From NCBI GenBank assembly GCA_021773075.1, contig JAJFKT010000035.1, positions 364,516 through 428,515 on the forward strand: DNA of 64,000 nt, in the 5' to 3' direction. This DNA is from Woeseiaceae bacterium. GTDB taxonomy: Bacteria; Pseudomonadota; Gammaproteobacteria; Steroidobacterales; Woeseiaceae. Below are positions 8,992 to 17,511 of this stretch, in pieces (the stretch's first letter is position 1; each line of letters starts with the position of its first letter). The notes beneath the pieces are model-generated. The model did not search any database. It was not told the DNA's origin and worked only from the letters and a program-made list of their open reading frames with translations. The position numbers were made by a program, and so were the translations under genes.

Positions 8992-10467
8992 ATGGCTACT
9001 CCTGAAAACAAACTGGCTTTCGACGGCGGTTGGGGATACGACCCGGCTCCGGAAAGTACCGATCACATCAATATCAAGAACCGCTATGGATTGTTCATTA
9101 ATGGCGACTTCGTAAAGCCGGAAAAGGGCAAGTACTTCGATACCGTTAATCCGGCAACCGAAGAAAGAACTAGCCGTGTAGCGGATGCGAGTCAGGCAGA
9201 CGTCGATAAAGCGGTCAAAGCTGCGCGCGAGGCCTACCGCACGACATGGGGTCGGATGAAGCCGGCTGAGCGCGGCAAATACATGTACCGCATCGCACGT
9301 ATCATGCAGGAACGGGCGCGCGAGTTTTCCGTCATTGAGTCGCTCGATGGCGGCAAGCCGATTCGCGAATCAAGAGACGTGGATGTGCCGCTGGCGGCGG
9401 CGCACTTTTTCTACTACGCGGGCTGGGCGGACAAACTCGAGTACGCGTTTCCCGGACGCACAGCGCGCCCATTGGGAGTTGCAGGTCAGATTATCCCCTG
9501 GAACTTCCCGCTGCTAATGGCCGCCTGGAAAATAGCTCCGGCGCTGGCCTGCGGAAATACAGTCGTCCTGAAGCCGGCTGAAACAACGCCGTTGACGGCG
9601 CTGAAACTGGCTGAAGTTATTGCCGACGCTGGATTGCCACCAGGCGTCGTAAATATCGTGACCGGCGCCGGCGCAACTGGTGCTGCGATTGTGGAGCACC
9701 CCGATGTCGACAAGATAGCCTTCACCGGCTCTACGAATGTCGGACGGCTAATTCAAAAGACAATCGCCGGTACCAATAAGAAATACACGCTTGAGCTCGG
9801 CGGTAAGGCCGCGAACATAATTTTCGCGGACGCGGCGATCGATCAGGCTGTCGAGGGCATCGTCAACGGCATCTTTTTCAATCAGGGACACGTGTGTTGC
9901 GCCGGATCTCGTTTGCTGGTGCAGGAGTCCGTCGCGGATGAAGTTATCGCCAAGCTGAAAGATCGTATGGAGACGTTGATCGTTGGTAATCCACTGGATA
10001 AGAATACGGATATTGGTGCGATCAATTCCTCAATGCAGTTGGAGAAGATTCAGTCCTACCTGAAGATCGGCAAAGCGGAGGGTGGCGAAATGCATCAGAG
10101 CAGTTGCCGCGTACCGCGCAAGGGATACTTTTGTCGGCCGACGATCTTCACCGGCGTTTCGCAATCGAGCCGCGTTGTACAAGAAGAAATATTCGGACCG
10201 GTGCTCGCAATTCAGACCTTCCGCCGCTACGACGAAGCCTTGGTCAAAGCCAATAACACGCCGTACGGATTGTCGGGCGGAATCTGGACAGACAAGGGCT
10301 CCAAAATTTTCAAGATGACGCAGGGCATGCGCGCAGGGGTGGTCTGGGCCAATACCTTTAACAAATTTGATCCGACCTCACCGTTTGGTGGTTATAAAGA
10401 GAGTGGCGTCGGACGCGAGGGCGGGCTGCATGGCCTTGATGCCTACGTGAAGCTGGGAGCGAAATAA
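8992..10467 (+). CDS. Aldehyde dehydrogenase, catalytic (ALDH16-like N-terminal half)
   Basis: 491-residue NAD(P)-dependent aldehyde dehydrogenase. Cofactor and catalytic motifs are intact: IIPWNFP, LKPAETTPLTAL, FTGST, E268 in LELGGK and the nucleophile C302 in GHVCCAG, followed by EEIFGPV and FGGYKESG. It starts 3 bases after the deoC stop, so acetaldehyde from DeoC is a likely substrate (inference). The stop codon overlaps the ATG of the next ALDH-like gene. Together the two products (491 + 287 residues) match the size and domain order of bacterial ALDH16, which is one chain with a C-terminal non-catalytic ALDH domain. Confidence 0.93.
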   Translation: MATPENKLAFDGGWGYDPAPESTDHINIKNRYGLFINGDFVKPEKGKYFDTVNPATEERTSRVADASQADVDKAVKAAREAYRTTWGRMKPAERGKYMYRIARIMQERAREFSVIESLDGGKPIRESRDVDVPLAAAHFFYYAGWADKLEYAFPGRTARPLGVAGQIIPWNFPLLMAAWKIAPALACGNTVVLKPAETTPLTALKLAEVIADAGLPPGVVNIVTGAGATGAAIVEHPDVDKIAFTGSTNVGRLIQKTIAGTNKKYTLELGGKAANIIFADAAIDQAVEGIVNGIFFNQGHVCCAGSRLLVQESVADEVIAKLKDRMETLIVGNPLDKNTDIGAINSSMQLEKIQSYLKIGKAEGGEMHQSSCRVPRKGYFCRPTIFTGVSQSSRVVQEEIFGPVLAIQTFRRYDEALVKANNTPYGLSGGIWTDKGSKIFKMTQGMRAGVVWANTFNKFDPTSPFGGYKESGVGREGGLHGLDAYVKLGAK

Positions 10468-11330
10468 TGTCAGCCAAGCGAATCGCAGTTGCCAAGACCT
10501 ACAAAATTTATATCGGCGGTAAGTTCCCGCGCACGGAGTCCGGCCGGTATTTTTCACTTGGGGACAGTAACGGCAATGTCATCGCGAATATGTGTCGTGG
10601 TAGTCGCAAAGATTTTCGAAATTCAGTTGTCGCGGCGAGAAGCGCGCAGCCGGGCTGGGCAAAGGCAAGCGCCTATCTTCGCGGCCAGATTCTTTACCGC
10701 ATTGCTGAAATGCTTGAGGGTCGACGTGATCAGTTTGTTGCCGAATTGATGCAACAGGGATCGACGCTGCGCGCAGCGGAAAAAGAAGTCGATGTTTCGA
10801 TTGATCGACTAATTTATTTCGCCGGCTGGACCGACAAGTATCAACAGGTTTTTAGTTCGGTAAACCCGGTCAATTCTTCACACTTCAACTTTTCGGTTCT
10901 GGAGCCAACGGGTGTCGTCTCTATTTTGGCGCCGGATAGCAGCAGCTTGCTTGGCCTGATTTCTAACGTCGCACCGGCAATCGCGGGTGGTAATTCCTGT
11001 GTCGTACTGGCATCGGAGAGCAAGCCACTTTGTGCGGTGAGTTTCGCGGAGGTCTTGCATGCATCCGACGTGCCGGGTGGTGTTGTGAATATCCTCACCG
11101 GCTTCCGTTCGGAGTTGACCGAATTCTTTGCGTCTCACATGGATGTCAATGCGGTAATTTACTGCGATGGCGGCAAGGCCGTCGCTAGAAATGTGCAACA
11201 GCTCGCCGCCGACAATATCAAGCACGTTGTGGAACGAACGCGAGTGGACTGGACGAATGATGCCGAGAATCCTTACCTGATCCGCGATACGCAGGAAGTG
11301 AAAACCACCTGGCATCCTATCGGTACATAA
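10467..11330 (+). CDS. Short ALDH-like protein without catalytic domain (ALDH16 C-terminal half)
   Basis: 287 residues aligning with only the N-terminal, NAD-domain part of an aldehyde dehydrogenase (YIGGKFPRTESG ... ILAPDSSSLLGL ... VNILTGF). The region where the catalytic Glu and Cys should lie is absent, and the chain ends in a distinctive YLIRDTQEVKTTWHPIG tail rather than a random break. Codon use and reading frame look intact, so this is not an ordinary pseudogene. TAATG overlap with the upstream dehydrogenase implies coupled translation. Best read as a separate structural subunit equivalent to the second domain of ALDH16. Known in family: the ALDH16 second domain is non-catalytic. Inferred: the split. 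Confidence 0.8.
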   Translation: MSAKRIAVAKTYKIYIGGKFPRTESGRYFSLGDSNGNVIANMCRGSRKDFRNSVVAARSAQPGWAKASAYLRGQILYRIAEMLEGRRDQFVAELMQQGSTLRAAEKEVDVSIDRLIYFAGWTDKYQQVFSSVNPVNSSHFNFSVLEPTGVVSILAPDSSSLLGLISNVAPAIAGGNSCVVLASESKPLCAVSFAEVLHASDVPGGVVNILTGFRSELTEFFASHMDVNAVIYCDGGKAVARNVQQLAADNIKHVVERTRVDWTNDAENPYLIRDTQEVKTTWHPIGT

Positions 11331-11434
11331 GCTGGGCTTGCGTGTATATCGCGCGTCGATCCTCCTCCACGCCATTCTAGTCGTCTATCAGAAAACGTAG
11401 ATTGCGATTCTCTTTTATCTGACCCAGAATCAAT

Positions 11435-11456
11435 AAAGAGAACGCACATTCTCTTT
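11435..11456. promoter_or_regulatory. Likely operator of the TetR-family regulator
   Basis: Perfect inverted repeat AAAGAGAA / TTCTCTTT with a 6-base spacer, 18 bases before the regulator start. The segment ATTCTCTTTTTCTGA at 11448-11462 has a near-copy, ATTCTCTTTTATCTGA, at 11407-11422, so there are two related half-site arrays. Size and position fit an autoregulated TetR operator. Confidence 0.6.
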
Positions 11457-11474
11457 TTCTGAGGGCAGGAAAGC

Positions 11475-12152
11475 GTGAAGTCGAACGGACCAAAAAAACC
11501 AAAACAAGCGCGCAGCATTGCGACGCTCGAGCGATTGCTTTGCGCTACGGAAGAATTACTAAAGCGTAAGACGTTTAGCGACATCACCGTCGCCGAGATA
11601 GTCGATTCTGCGGCTGCCAGCACGGGTGCTTTCTACAAGCGCTTCAGCAGTAAGGCCGAGCTGCTGCCGTATCTGATTGAGAAACGACAAGACATGCATC
11701 TTGCTGAGATCAGAGAATTCGTGGCAGACCCAAAGTGGCGCGGTATTGGGCTCGTAGAGCGCATCAGCCTATTCACAAAAATTCTTTCCAAATCATACCT
11801 GCAAGACCGGGGCCTGATTCGTGCGCTGGTATCTCGGCAATTTTCTGATCGTGCCGAATTGCCGCCTGATGAAATTCAAAAAGCACACGAGATTATCGAC
11901 CTGGTTGCCAGGTGGTTACTGGAGTGTGTTGACGAGATCCGGCATCCATCTCCAGCAAATGCGGTCAAAGTCGGGATGTTCATGGCGGTGACAACGCTCC
12001 AGTCAGGGCTGCTATTCAAGCCAGTGAGTAAGCGCTTTGGTGACGCGCTGTTGGTTACCGAAGTCACCAACGCGCTGCTCGCTTACCTGGGTGTCGCCCG
12101 CGTGCAATGCATTAGCCAAAAACACACTGCAAAAACTGGAGATACACAATGA
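11475..12152 (+). CDS. TetR-family transcriptional regulator
   Basis: 225 residues with a GTG start, supported by AGGA 8 bases upstream. N-terminal helix-turn-helix spans about residues 15-60 (RSIATLERLL ... ITVAEIVDSAAASTGAFYKRFSSKAEL), typical of TetR. The C-terminal ligand domain is not recognisable. An inverted repeat just upstream is a good autoregulatory operator. It overlaps the next gene by 4 bases (ATGA), so it probably controls that secreted protein and the following membrane protein. Ligand unknown. Confidence 0.9.
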   Translation: MKSNGPKKPKQARSIATLERLLCATEELLKRKTFSDITVAEIVDSAAASTGAFYKRFSSKAELLPYLIEKRQDMHLAEIREFVADPKWRGIGLVERISLFTKILSKSYLQDRGLIRALVSRQFSDRAELPPDEIQKAHEIIDLVARWLLECVDEIRHPSPANAVKVGMFMAVTTLQSGLLFKPVSKRFGDALLVTEVTNALLAYLGVARVQCISQKHTAKTGDTQ

Positions 12153-12919
12153 ATACGAAACAGCTTAGTCAGCTTGCGGTTTTGATGGCACTTTGCTGCA
12201 CTGCAAACGCGAGCAACGAATCGCCGAACGAGAGTGATGAGCTGCGTATCGGTGACAGTCGAATGAACCCGGCATTCATTACGCCCTACACATCGCGCTT
12301 TGAGTTGACGCGAATCGATGCCGACGGCCACCGGGAGCCAAACGGGGAATGGACCGATCGTGTTGAGTTTGTTGAACGAGAAGGCGTCCGACTGATGCGA
12401 CGCGAAGTATCACGGACTACTGCGGCGGGCATCGAAGATATGTGGCGCGTACACCTGGTTGATGCGAATTCCCTCGCCCCGATCGTGACCGATCAGCGTG
12501 GTGACGCAGGCTCCGTTTCTCACATCGATTTTTCGGGTAAAGAGCTCGTAGCGACGATACTGCCAAGTTCCGAGTCCGCGAGCATCCGGGTCCCTTTGGA
12601 GTTTGACGAGTCGCCGTTCGATCTCTCCATCTGGGCAACGCTGTTGATGAGTGTGCCGTTTGAAACCGGTGCGAGCGTGAAAATTCCGGTTCTTGGAACT
12701 GGTGGAGTACTGCAGTGGGAGACTATTACGATTGACGGCGAGGAAGAGATCGAATTGCCGTTGGGAGAGCGCGTAACAACCTATCGTGTTTCTACCAAAG
12801 AACGGCCATGGACCGCCTGGCTGAGCAAGCAGCGCTCGCCTTATATTTTCAAAACGCTGCAACGATTCGCCGACGGCTCCACATGGGAGTCCGTTTTGAT
12901 TGAGTCCGGCGGGCTCTGA
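12149..12919 (+). CDS. Secreted protein of unknown function, DUF3108-like
   Basis: 256 residues with a signal peptide ending CTANAS. Predicted mostly beta structure: SRFELTRIDADGH, DRVEFVEREGVRLMRRE, SIRVPLEF, and FDLSIWATLLMSVPF. The order of a 'test-strand' N-terminal half and a W-containing middle resembles periplasmic DUF3108-type proteins, but I cannot confirm this. Translationally coupled to the TetR regulator, so expression is likely tied to its ligand. Confidence 0.7.
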   Translation: MNTKQLSQLAVLMALCCTANASNESPNESDELRIGDSRMNPAFITPYTSRFELTRIDADGHREPNGEWTDRVEFVEREGVRLMRREVSRTTAAGIEDMWRVHLVDANSLAPIVTDQRGDAGSVSHIDFSGKELVATILPSSESASIRVPLEFDESPFDLSIWATLLMSVPFETGASVKIPVLGTGGVLQWETITIDGEEEIELPLGERVTTYRVSTKERPWTAWLSKQRSPYIFKTLQRFADGSTWESVLIESGGL

Positions 12920-12939
12920 GTCGGATTGGGAAATTACTG

Positions 12940-13611
12940 ATGCTGCAAAACTTCGATCATGCATTCTTCGTACTCATGTCGATAGCCGCCCCCATACTCG
13001 TCTATCGCAGCGCCCGAGTCGCTCGCTCGACGGCTATGCCGCGCAACAGCAACTACCTGAGAAACGTTGTCGCGTGGACGGTTGCGCCGGCAGTGTTGTT
13101 GTTCAAGTGGCACAGTATGGAGCGGCCATTTGAGGAGCTTGGGTTGGCAGCCGGTGTGCTCAATGCGAGTTGGCTGGTGCTTATTTCAACGACGATAGCC
13201 GTCAGCGCTTATTTTCTGATAACTCGAACCGTCTGGGGTCAAAACCGATTGCTCGGGCCCGCATTCGACAGAAATTCGCTGCATACGCCAGGCATGCCTG
13301 AGAAACCGGCAGAGATTCCTGGCTTCGCGATACTGGAACTGGCGGAAACTGTGTCAGACGAACTTATCTACAGGGCCTTCCTTTGGTTCTACCTGCAGAC
13401 ATTTCTGGGCACCGTTGCTGCGGTTCTGATCATGATCGCAATTTATGTCGGATCGGAGGCATACAGGGGACCTGCTGGTATGGCGAGAGCCGCCGTCATG
13501 GCCCTCGGCAATTCCGCACTACTGTTGATGAGCGGAGCAATCTGGGCGGGAGTAGCGGTGCAATTGGGCTGGCGCGCCGCCCGCACCACGGCCGTCGTCA
13601 GCCGGTGGTGA
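12940..13611 (+). CDS. Membrane protein, degenerate CPBP (CAAX protease-like) family
   Basis: 223 residues with about six hydrophobic segments. The segment LAETVSDELIYRAFLWFYLQ resembles motif 1 of CPBP intramembrane proteases (EExxxR), but here reads DExxxR, and the downstream His-bearing motifs are not found where expected. Hence probably a non-proteolytic relative, or a different membrane family. Third gene of the TetR unit, with GGGA ahead of the ATG and a strong terminator just after the stop. Confidence 0.65.
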   Translation: MLQNFDHAFFVLMSIAAPILVYRSARVARSTAMPRNSNYLRNVVAWTVAPAVLLFKWHSMERPFEELGLAAGVLNASWLVLISTTIAVSAYFLITRTVWGQNRLLGPAFDRNSLHTPGMPEKPAEIPGFAILELAETVSDELIYRAFLWFYLQTFLGTVAAVLIMIAIYVGSEAYRGPAGMARAAVMALGNSALLLMSGAIWAGVAVQLGWRAARTTAVVSRW

Positions 13612-13621
13612 GCGAAAATAC

Positions 13622-13642
13622 GCACCCGAGCGGGTGCTTTTT
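13622..13642. terminator. Bidirectional intrinsic terminator
   Basis: Stem GCACCC / GGGTGC with loop GAGC, followed by TTTTT on the plus strand and preceded by GCGAAAATA, which gives a T run on the minus strand. It separates the convergent membrane-protein and adenosine kinase genes. Confidence 0.85.
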
Positions 13643-13658
13643 CGTCTGCTCCGTAAGC

Positions 13659-14633
13659 TCAGATGTCGTCCAGCAGTCCCTTTTCGATACGGGCGCCGAG
13701 TTGTTGAATAACCTGGGTGGCGCAATAGGTACCGTAACGGGCGCAGTCGGATAGCGGGCGGTCATTAGCCCATCCGTACATAAAGCCGGCAGCGTAAGCA
13801 TCGCCCGCACCCGTCGTGTCGACAACCTCATCTACTTTATCGGCCGCCTGTTCGAAAGTTTCCTCGCCATGAATAATGACAGAGCCTTTTTCCGATCGAG
13901 TGACCGCAAACAGCACGTCGTAATTTCTGAGTTGTTCGATCGCGGCCGTAATGCTGTCCGTTCCGAGAAGCGCGTGAACTTCGTCTTCGTCAGCGACGAC
14001 GATGTTGGCATCATTGCGAACAAAATCTTCAAACGAATCGCGATGCCGTTCAACGCAATACGAATCAGAAAGCGACAATGCGACCGCAGTGCCGTTCGTA
14101 CGCGCAATTTCGGCGGCCTTTTTCGCCAGTGCAGGTCCTTCTGCGATATCCCAGACGTATCCTTCAAGCAACAGGGCCTTCGGATTACCGACAGTCGACT
14201 CCGTAATATCTGCGAGGGACAAACCGAGACAGGCGCCAAGATAGGTCTGCATCGTACGTTGTCCGCCCTCGCTGATGAGCACATGACTACGAGCTGTGGC
14301 GGCGCCACCAGATGCGGGTTCGAGTCGAATGTCGACTCCGAGTGAGGTCATATCGTGATTGAATATTGCGCCGAGCTGATCATCGCGAACCTTGCCAATA
14401 TAGGCACCGCTGCCTCCGAGATTCGAAAATCCGGCAATGGTGTTTGCGACCGAACCGCCGGACATTTCTGTCGCGGGACCCATCTTTGAGTAGATGTCCT
14501 CTGCTTGATCTGAGTCAATTAGCGTCATCGATCCCAATGGTGCGCCGATCATATCGAGGAAATCACTGTCTACGTGTGCGAGTACATCAACGATCGCGTT
14601 GCTGATGCCGAGTAACTGAGTTGAATTCGTCAT
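13659..14633 (-). CDS. Adenosine kinase, PfkB/ribokinase family
   Basis: Cytoplasmic sugar kinase, about 324 residues; start chosen at 14633 (MTNSTQLLGISNAIVD), with AAAAAGA ahead. PfkB signatures: GGSVANTIAGFSNLGG (substrate side) and DTTGAGDAYAAGF (catalytic Asp, anion hole) near the C-terminus. The N-terminal GISNAIVDVLA is typical of the proteobacterial adenosine kinase group. Phosphorylates adenosine (or a related nucleoside) to AMP, salvaging product of the nucleotidase and competing with DeoD. A different nucleoside or sugar substrate cannot be excluded. Confidence 0.87.
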   Translation of the reverse strand: MTNSTQLLGISNAIVDVLAHVDSDFLDMIGAPLGSMTLIDSDQAEDIYSKMGPATEMSGGSVANTIAGFSNLGGSGAYIGKVRDDQLGAIFNHDMTSLGVDIRLEPASGGAATARSHVLISEGGQRTMQTYLGACLGLSLADITESTVGNPKALLLEGYVWDIAEGPALAKKAAEIARTNGTAVALSLSDSYCVERHRDSFEDFVRNDANIVVADEDEVHALLGTDSITAAIEQLRNYDVLFAVTRSEKGSVIIHGEETFEQAADKVDEVVDTTGAGDAYAAGFMYGWANDRPLSDCARYGTYCATQVIQQLGARIEKGLLDDI

Positions 14634-14760
14634 TTGTCTTTTTAGTAGTTTGAGGCGGCGCATAGATTAGCATCGAAGTGAGATCTTCGCCCACCTTATG
14701 CTCTGGCGAAATAGACAGCAGGTCTGTATCGTTCTAGATCGCGAAATTCGGAACCCCGCC

Positions 14761-15408
14761 ATGAGACGATCTGCAAGTTTGCTGATTCCGTTGACACTGA
14801 TCCTGATGTACTACGGAGTCCTGGTCGGTATCGCGTATTTAATTGTGACTCGCTATCCGTCATTGGCGGATTACCTGCCGATAGGCGGCCTCGATAGTCT
14901 CGCTGATGCAAGAATCGATACCTTCGAACCTGTTTACACGAGCGTCGAACGCAACCTGCTGACGGGCGCGGCCCCGGTCCGACTTTTTATTGCAAGCGTC
15001 GGTGCGACACTTCTCGCGATCCCTGTGTCATGGGCGTATTTCATCACCAGTCGTGCGCGACGCATCGATCAGTCATTCTTGCAGACGATCGTGATTTTGC
15101 CGTTGTTGGTGACCGGCATTGCCATGATCGTTTTAAACAGTATCGCCCTGGCGTTCAGCCTTGCTGGAATCGTGGCCGCTGTCCGCTTTCGGTTTTCGCT
15201 GAATCAGCCATCCGATGCGATGTATATTTTTGTCGCGATCGGTATCGGACTTGGCTCCGGAATTGGCGCACTGGGGATATCCTATGTTGTTTCGCTGACA
15301 TTCGTTCTGGTTACCCTCATCATCTGGAAACTCGAATATGGCAAGACAGTGGCTGGGTCATTTCTAACGATGTTAACCCGTCGCGATGGCGGTGAAGATG
15401 AGTATTGA
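14761..15408 (+). CDS. DUF4956 membrane protein
   Basis: About 215 residues. One transmembrane segment at the N-terminus, a soluble loop, then three to four hydrophobic helices carrying the DUF4956 pattern: ILPLLVTGIAMIVLNSIALAF, then AAVRFRFSL, then the Gly-rich IFVAIGIGLGSGIGALG. Start at 14761 (MRRSASLLIP) rather than 14698. Known of the family: it is usually clustered with a VTC-type polyphosphate polymerase domain protein and a CotH kinase. Here a CotH-like gene is 1 kb away, and no VTC gene is present. Function unknown. Confidence 0.82.
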   Translation: MRRSASLLIPLTLILMYYGVLVGIAYLIVTRYPSLADYLPIGGLDSLADARIDTFEPVYTSVERNLLTGAAPVRLFIASVGATLLAIPVSWAYFITSRARRIDQSFLQTIVILPLLVTGIAMIVLNSIALAFSLAGIVAAVRFRFSLNQPSDAMYIFVAIGIGLGSGIGALGISYVVSLTFVLVTLIIWKLEYGKTVAGSFLTMLTRRDGGEDEY

Positions 15409-16351
15409 TCAGATGAATTTTGCCAATACACGCAGCATGATTCTGATCCACGGGCGTGACTTCAAGCCACCCGAAGAGGCGCACATGGATCTCAGCATGG
15501 CGGCGATGCGAGCGGGCGTGGCGCGTGATTTTCCGGACGCGCTGCAGGCCTTCGATGCGATGGAAAAAAGCGCAGCATGGTATGGCGATCTGAATGCAAA
15601 AATTCTGCACGCCGCCGGCAAGAACTACGATGAGAAGCTCGATATTGGTGATAGACGTAACGTCCTTGCGGCATTGCGGCAAATTTCAGCGCGTAAACGA
15701 TTTGGTATCCGTCAATACGACCAGCTGCCAGGCAAGTCAGCGTTGCCGGAGGCGACTGTCGACGTCGTAGCGCCTGTACTCGGCGCGATTGGACTTGGCT
15801 TGCCCATGATCAAGATGGTGTTGAAGGACTTTGCATGCTACTTCGATGAAAAGTCGCAATACGGCACCCATGTCCGTCAGCGCCTGTCAGATAAGTTGTG
15901 TGAGCGGCTTGATGCGGATAATAGAGTTGTGCTCGTTTCTCATGGCACTGGCAGCGTTGTCGCATACGACGTGCTTTGGCAGTTGTGCCACGACCCCGAT
16001 CTGAAGGAACGTTACAGCGGCAAGAAAGTGGATCTGTGGCTGACGCTGGGGTCACCGCTCGGCGACACGAATATTCGCAAGCGACTTCTCGGCGCGAGAA
16101 AAAAATCCAAAAATCGATTTCCTTCGAACGTGATTGCTTGGCATAACGTCGCGGCGGAGGATGACTACACCTGTCACGACAATACATTGGCTGATGACTT
16201 CAAAGGCATGCTGCAACAACGCGTTGTCAGTGCGGTGCACGACCACAAAATATTCAATCTCGCTGTGCGTTACGGCAAGTCTAATCCGCACAGCTCAATC
16301 GGCTATTACATACACCCACGAGTCTCTAAGATACTTGCCGACTGGTTGTAA
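15398..16351 (+). CDS. Alpha/beta-hydrolase-like protein with altered nucleophile motif
   Basis: About 317 residues (321 if started at the ATG at 15386). Begins with SMILIHGRDF, the oxyanion strand of alpha/beta hydrolases. The elbow reads VVLVSHGTGSVVAYDVLW. Relatives commonly have SHSLGSVVAYD, so the usual nucleophilic Ser (residue 187 counting from 15386) is Gly; S185 and S190 flank it. A Gly-Ser-Pro-Leu-Gly segment and late Asp/His residues remain. It overlaps the DUF4956 gene by 11 bases, so the two are a transcription unit. Either a pseudo-hydrolase or an enzyme using a shifted Ser; lipase/esterase activity should not be assumed. Confidence 0.75.
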   Translation: MSIDQMNFANTRSMILIHGRDFKPPEEAHMDLSMAAMRAGVARDFPDALQAFDAMEKSAAWYGDLNAKILHAAGKNYDEKLDIGDRRNVLAALRQISARKRFGIRQYDQLPGKSALPEATVDVVAPVLGAIGLGLPMIKMVLKDFACYFDEKSQYGTHVRQRLSDKLCERLDADNRVVLVSHGTGSVVAYDVLWQLCHDPDLKERYSGKKVDLWLTLGSPLGDTNIRKRLLGARKKSKNRFPSNVIAWHNVAAEDDYTCHDNTLADDFKGMLQQRVVSAVHDHKIFNLAVRYGKSNPHSSIGYYIHPRVSKILADWL

Positions 16352-16374
16352 ACTAATCAGCAGCCGCGTAAGGC

Positions 16375-17424
16375 TCAAATACATTTTCGAATGAATTCGC
16401 TATTGATGCGTCGTTCCGACTCAAGCGTATCGTAGAACTTTTCGATATAGTTCGTCATCTTCCTGGCTTTCGCGGCACCCAGTATCTCAATATCACCAAT
16501 CGCCGCCAGTAATTCGTGCTTCTTGTCCTGAAAGTCAGCGATAGTTTGTGGAAGATTTTCGATGTTAAAGCAACGACCCCGATAGAGCCTTTGTGTCACA
16601 TCTCGCAGCTTGAATCGCTCCGCGGGACGAGCGTGTGGTGCGTTTACAAGTCCCGACTGGTCAAAATCGTAGGGTACCGACCAGACCCTCCCGCCCTCGG
16701 TGCCAAATAACACGTGATTGTGGCAACACCGTTCACCCGCGGCAGTCCGGACCTGCGAAAAATCCGTATTGCCGATCAGATAGTGATACAACGAGACTAA
16801 GTTCATGTATGCGGGGTCAATAGACCTGTAGCTGGTAGTTGGAATATCGAGAACCGGTTTTCCGATGCGTCTAGCCAGTCGATCCCGGTGCTCGATAATG
16901 AAGCCATAGCGCACTTCATCGCCTCTCTTGCCTTCGCGATCGCTGTAGGTGATTTTTAGCATGCGTACTCGAAAGCTGATGTTCGACATCACGTTCAGAA
17001 GGCGATATGCAGCAAACTCGCTGAGTAAGGCCTGTTCATATTTTGATGAATTTTGACAGTGAGTTACCAGCTTCACTTTGTCTTGTTTGTGAAACAAAGT
17101 GTCCTTGGTTTGCGAGGTTTCAAAATTTAGTCTCAGTGGCGGAAAACGACAGTTGTTGTGATCACGTCGGAAGCGTCCTCGAGTACGCACCTTGACCTCC
17201 AGCTCTACCGACTGACCTAGCGCGTTCGTGTACCGAAACGTAGCCGGCAATTCGTCGACAACCGGGCGTTCAGCCAGTAGCGTCGTCAGCGGCGCAGAAA
17301 AATTCACGTCGAGCACATCATTGCTTTGGAAGAGCGGGTCTGGAGAAAGCGCTTCGTCGCCGGAAGCGGCCGATATCGACAGGAACAACGTGAATATCGA
17401 TAGTGTCCAACGAACAATCGACAT
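16375..17424 (-). CDS. Secreted CotH-like kinase-fold protein
   Basis: 349 residues with a signal peptide (ISAASG). The layout follows CotH-type secretory kinases: a beta-rich N-lobe with VKVRTRGRFRR, a KVKLVTHCQNSS segment leading into an alpha-helix, a GFIIEH strand, then LIGNTD (residues 216-221) as the catalytic loop Asp, HNHVLF (N236) and PYDFDQSG (252-258) as the metal-binding DFG equivalent. Similarity is judged by motif order only. It is divergent, 87 bases apart, from a phosphatase fused to another kinase-like domain, and is near a DUF4956 gene, the usual CotH partner. Substrate unknown; an envelope protein is likely. Confidence 0.7.
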   Translation of the reverse strand: MSIVRWTLSIFTLFLSISAASGDEALSPDPLFQSNDVLDVNFSAPLTTLLAERPVVDELPATFRYTNALGQSVELEVKVRTRGRFRRDHNNCRFPPLRLNFETSQTKDTLFHKQDKVKLVTHCQNSSKYEQALLSEFAAYRLLNVMSNISFRVRMLKITYSDREGKRGDEVRYGFIIEHRDRLARRIGKPVLDIPTTSYRSIDPAYMNLVSLYHYLIGNTDFSQVRTAAGERCCHNHVLFGTEGGRVWSVPYDFDQSGLVNAPHARPAERFKLRDVTQRLYRGRCFNIENLPQTIADFQDKKHELLAAIGDIEILGAAKARKMTNYIEKFYDTLESERRINSEFIRKCI

Positions 17425-17511
17425 CGTTCAGGCTCCATTTCTAAGTGCCGGGATCGCGTCGAGTTTAGCATACGGCTACACTCGTACTGTCAATGCATAG
17501 AGGACTGTAAA

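Noticed and set aside
10467..11330. Second ALDH gene as a pseudogene by truncation
   Set aside because: The frame is intact to a distinctive end, it is coupled by TAATG, and the size matches the ALDH16 second domain, so a functional subunit is the better reading.
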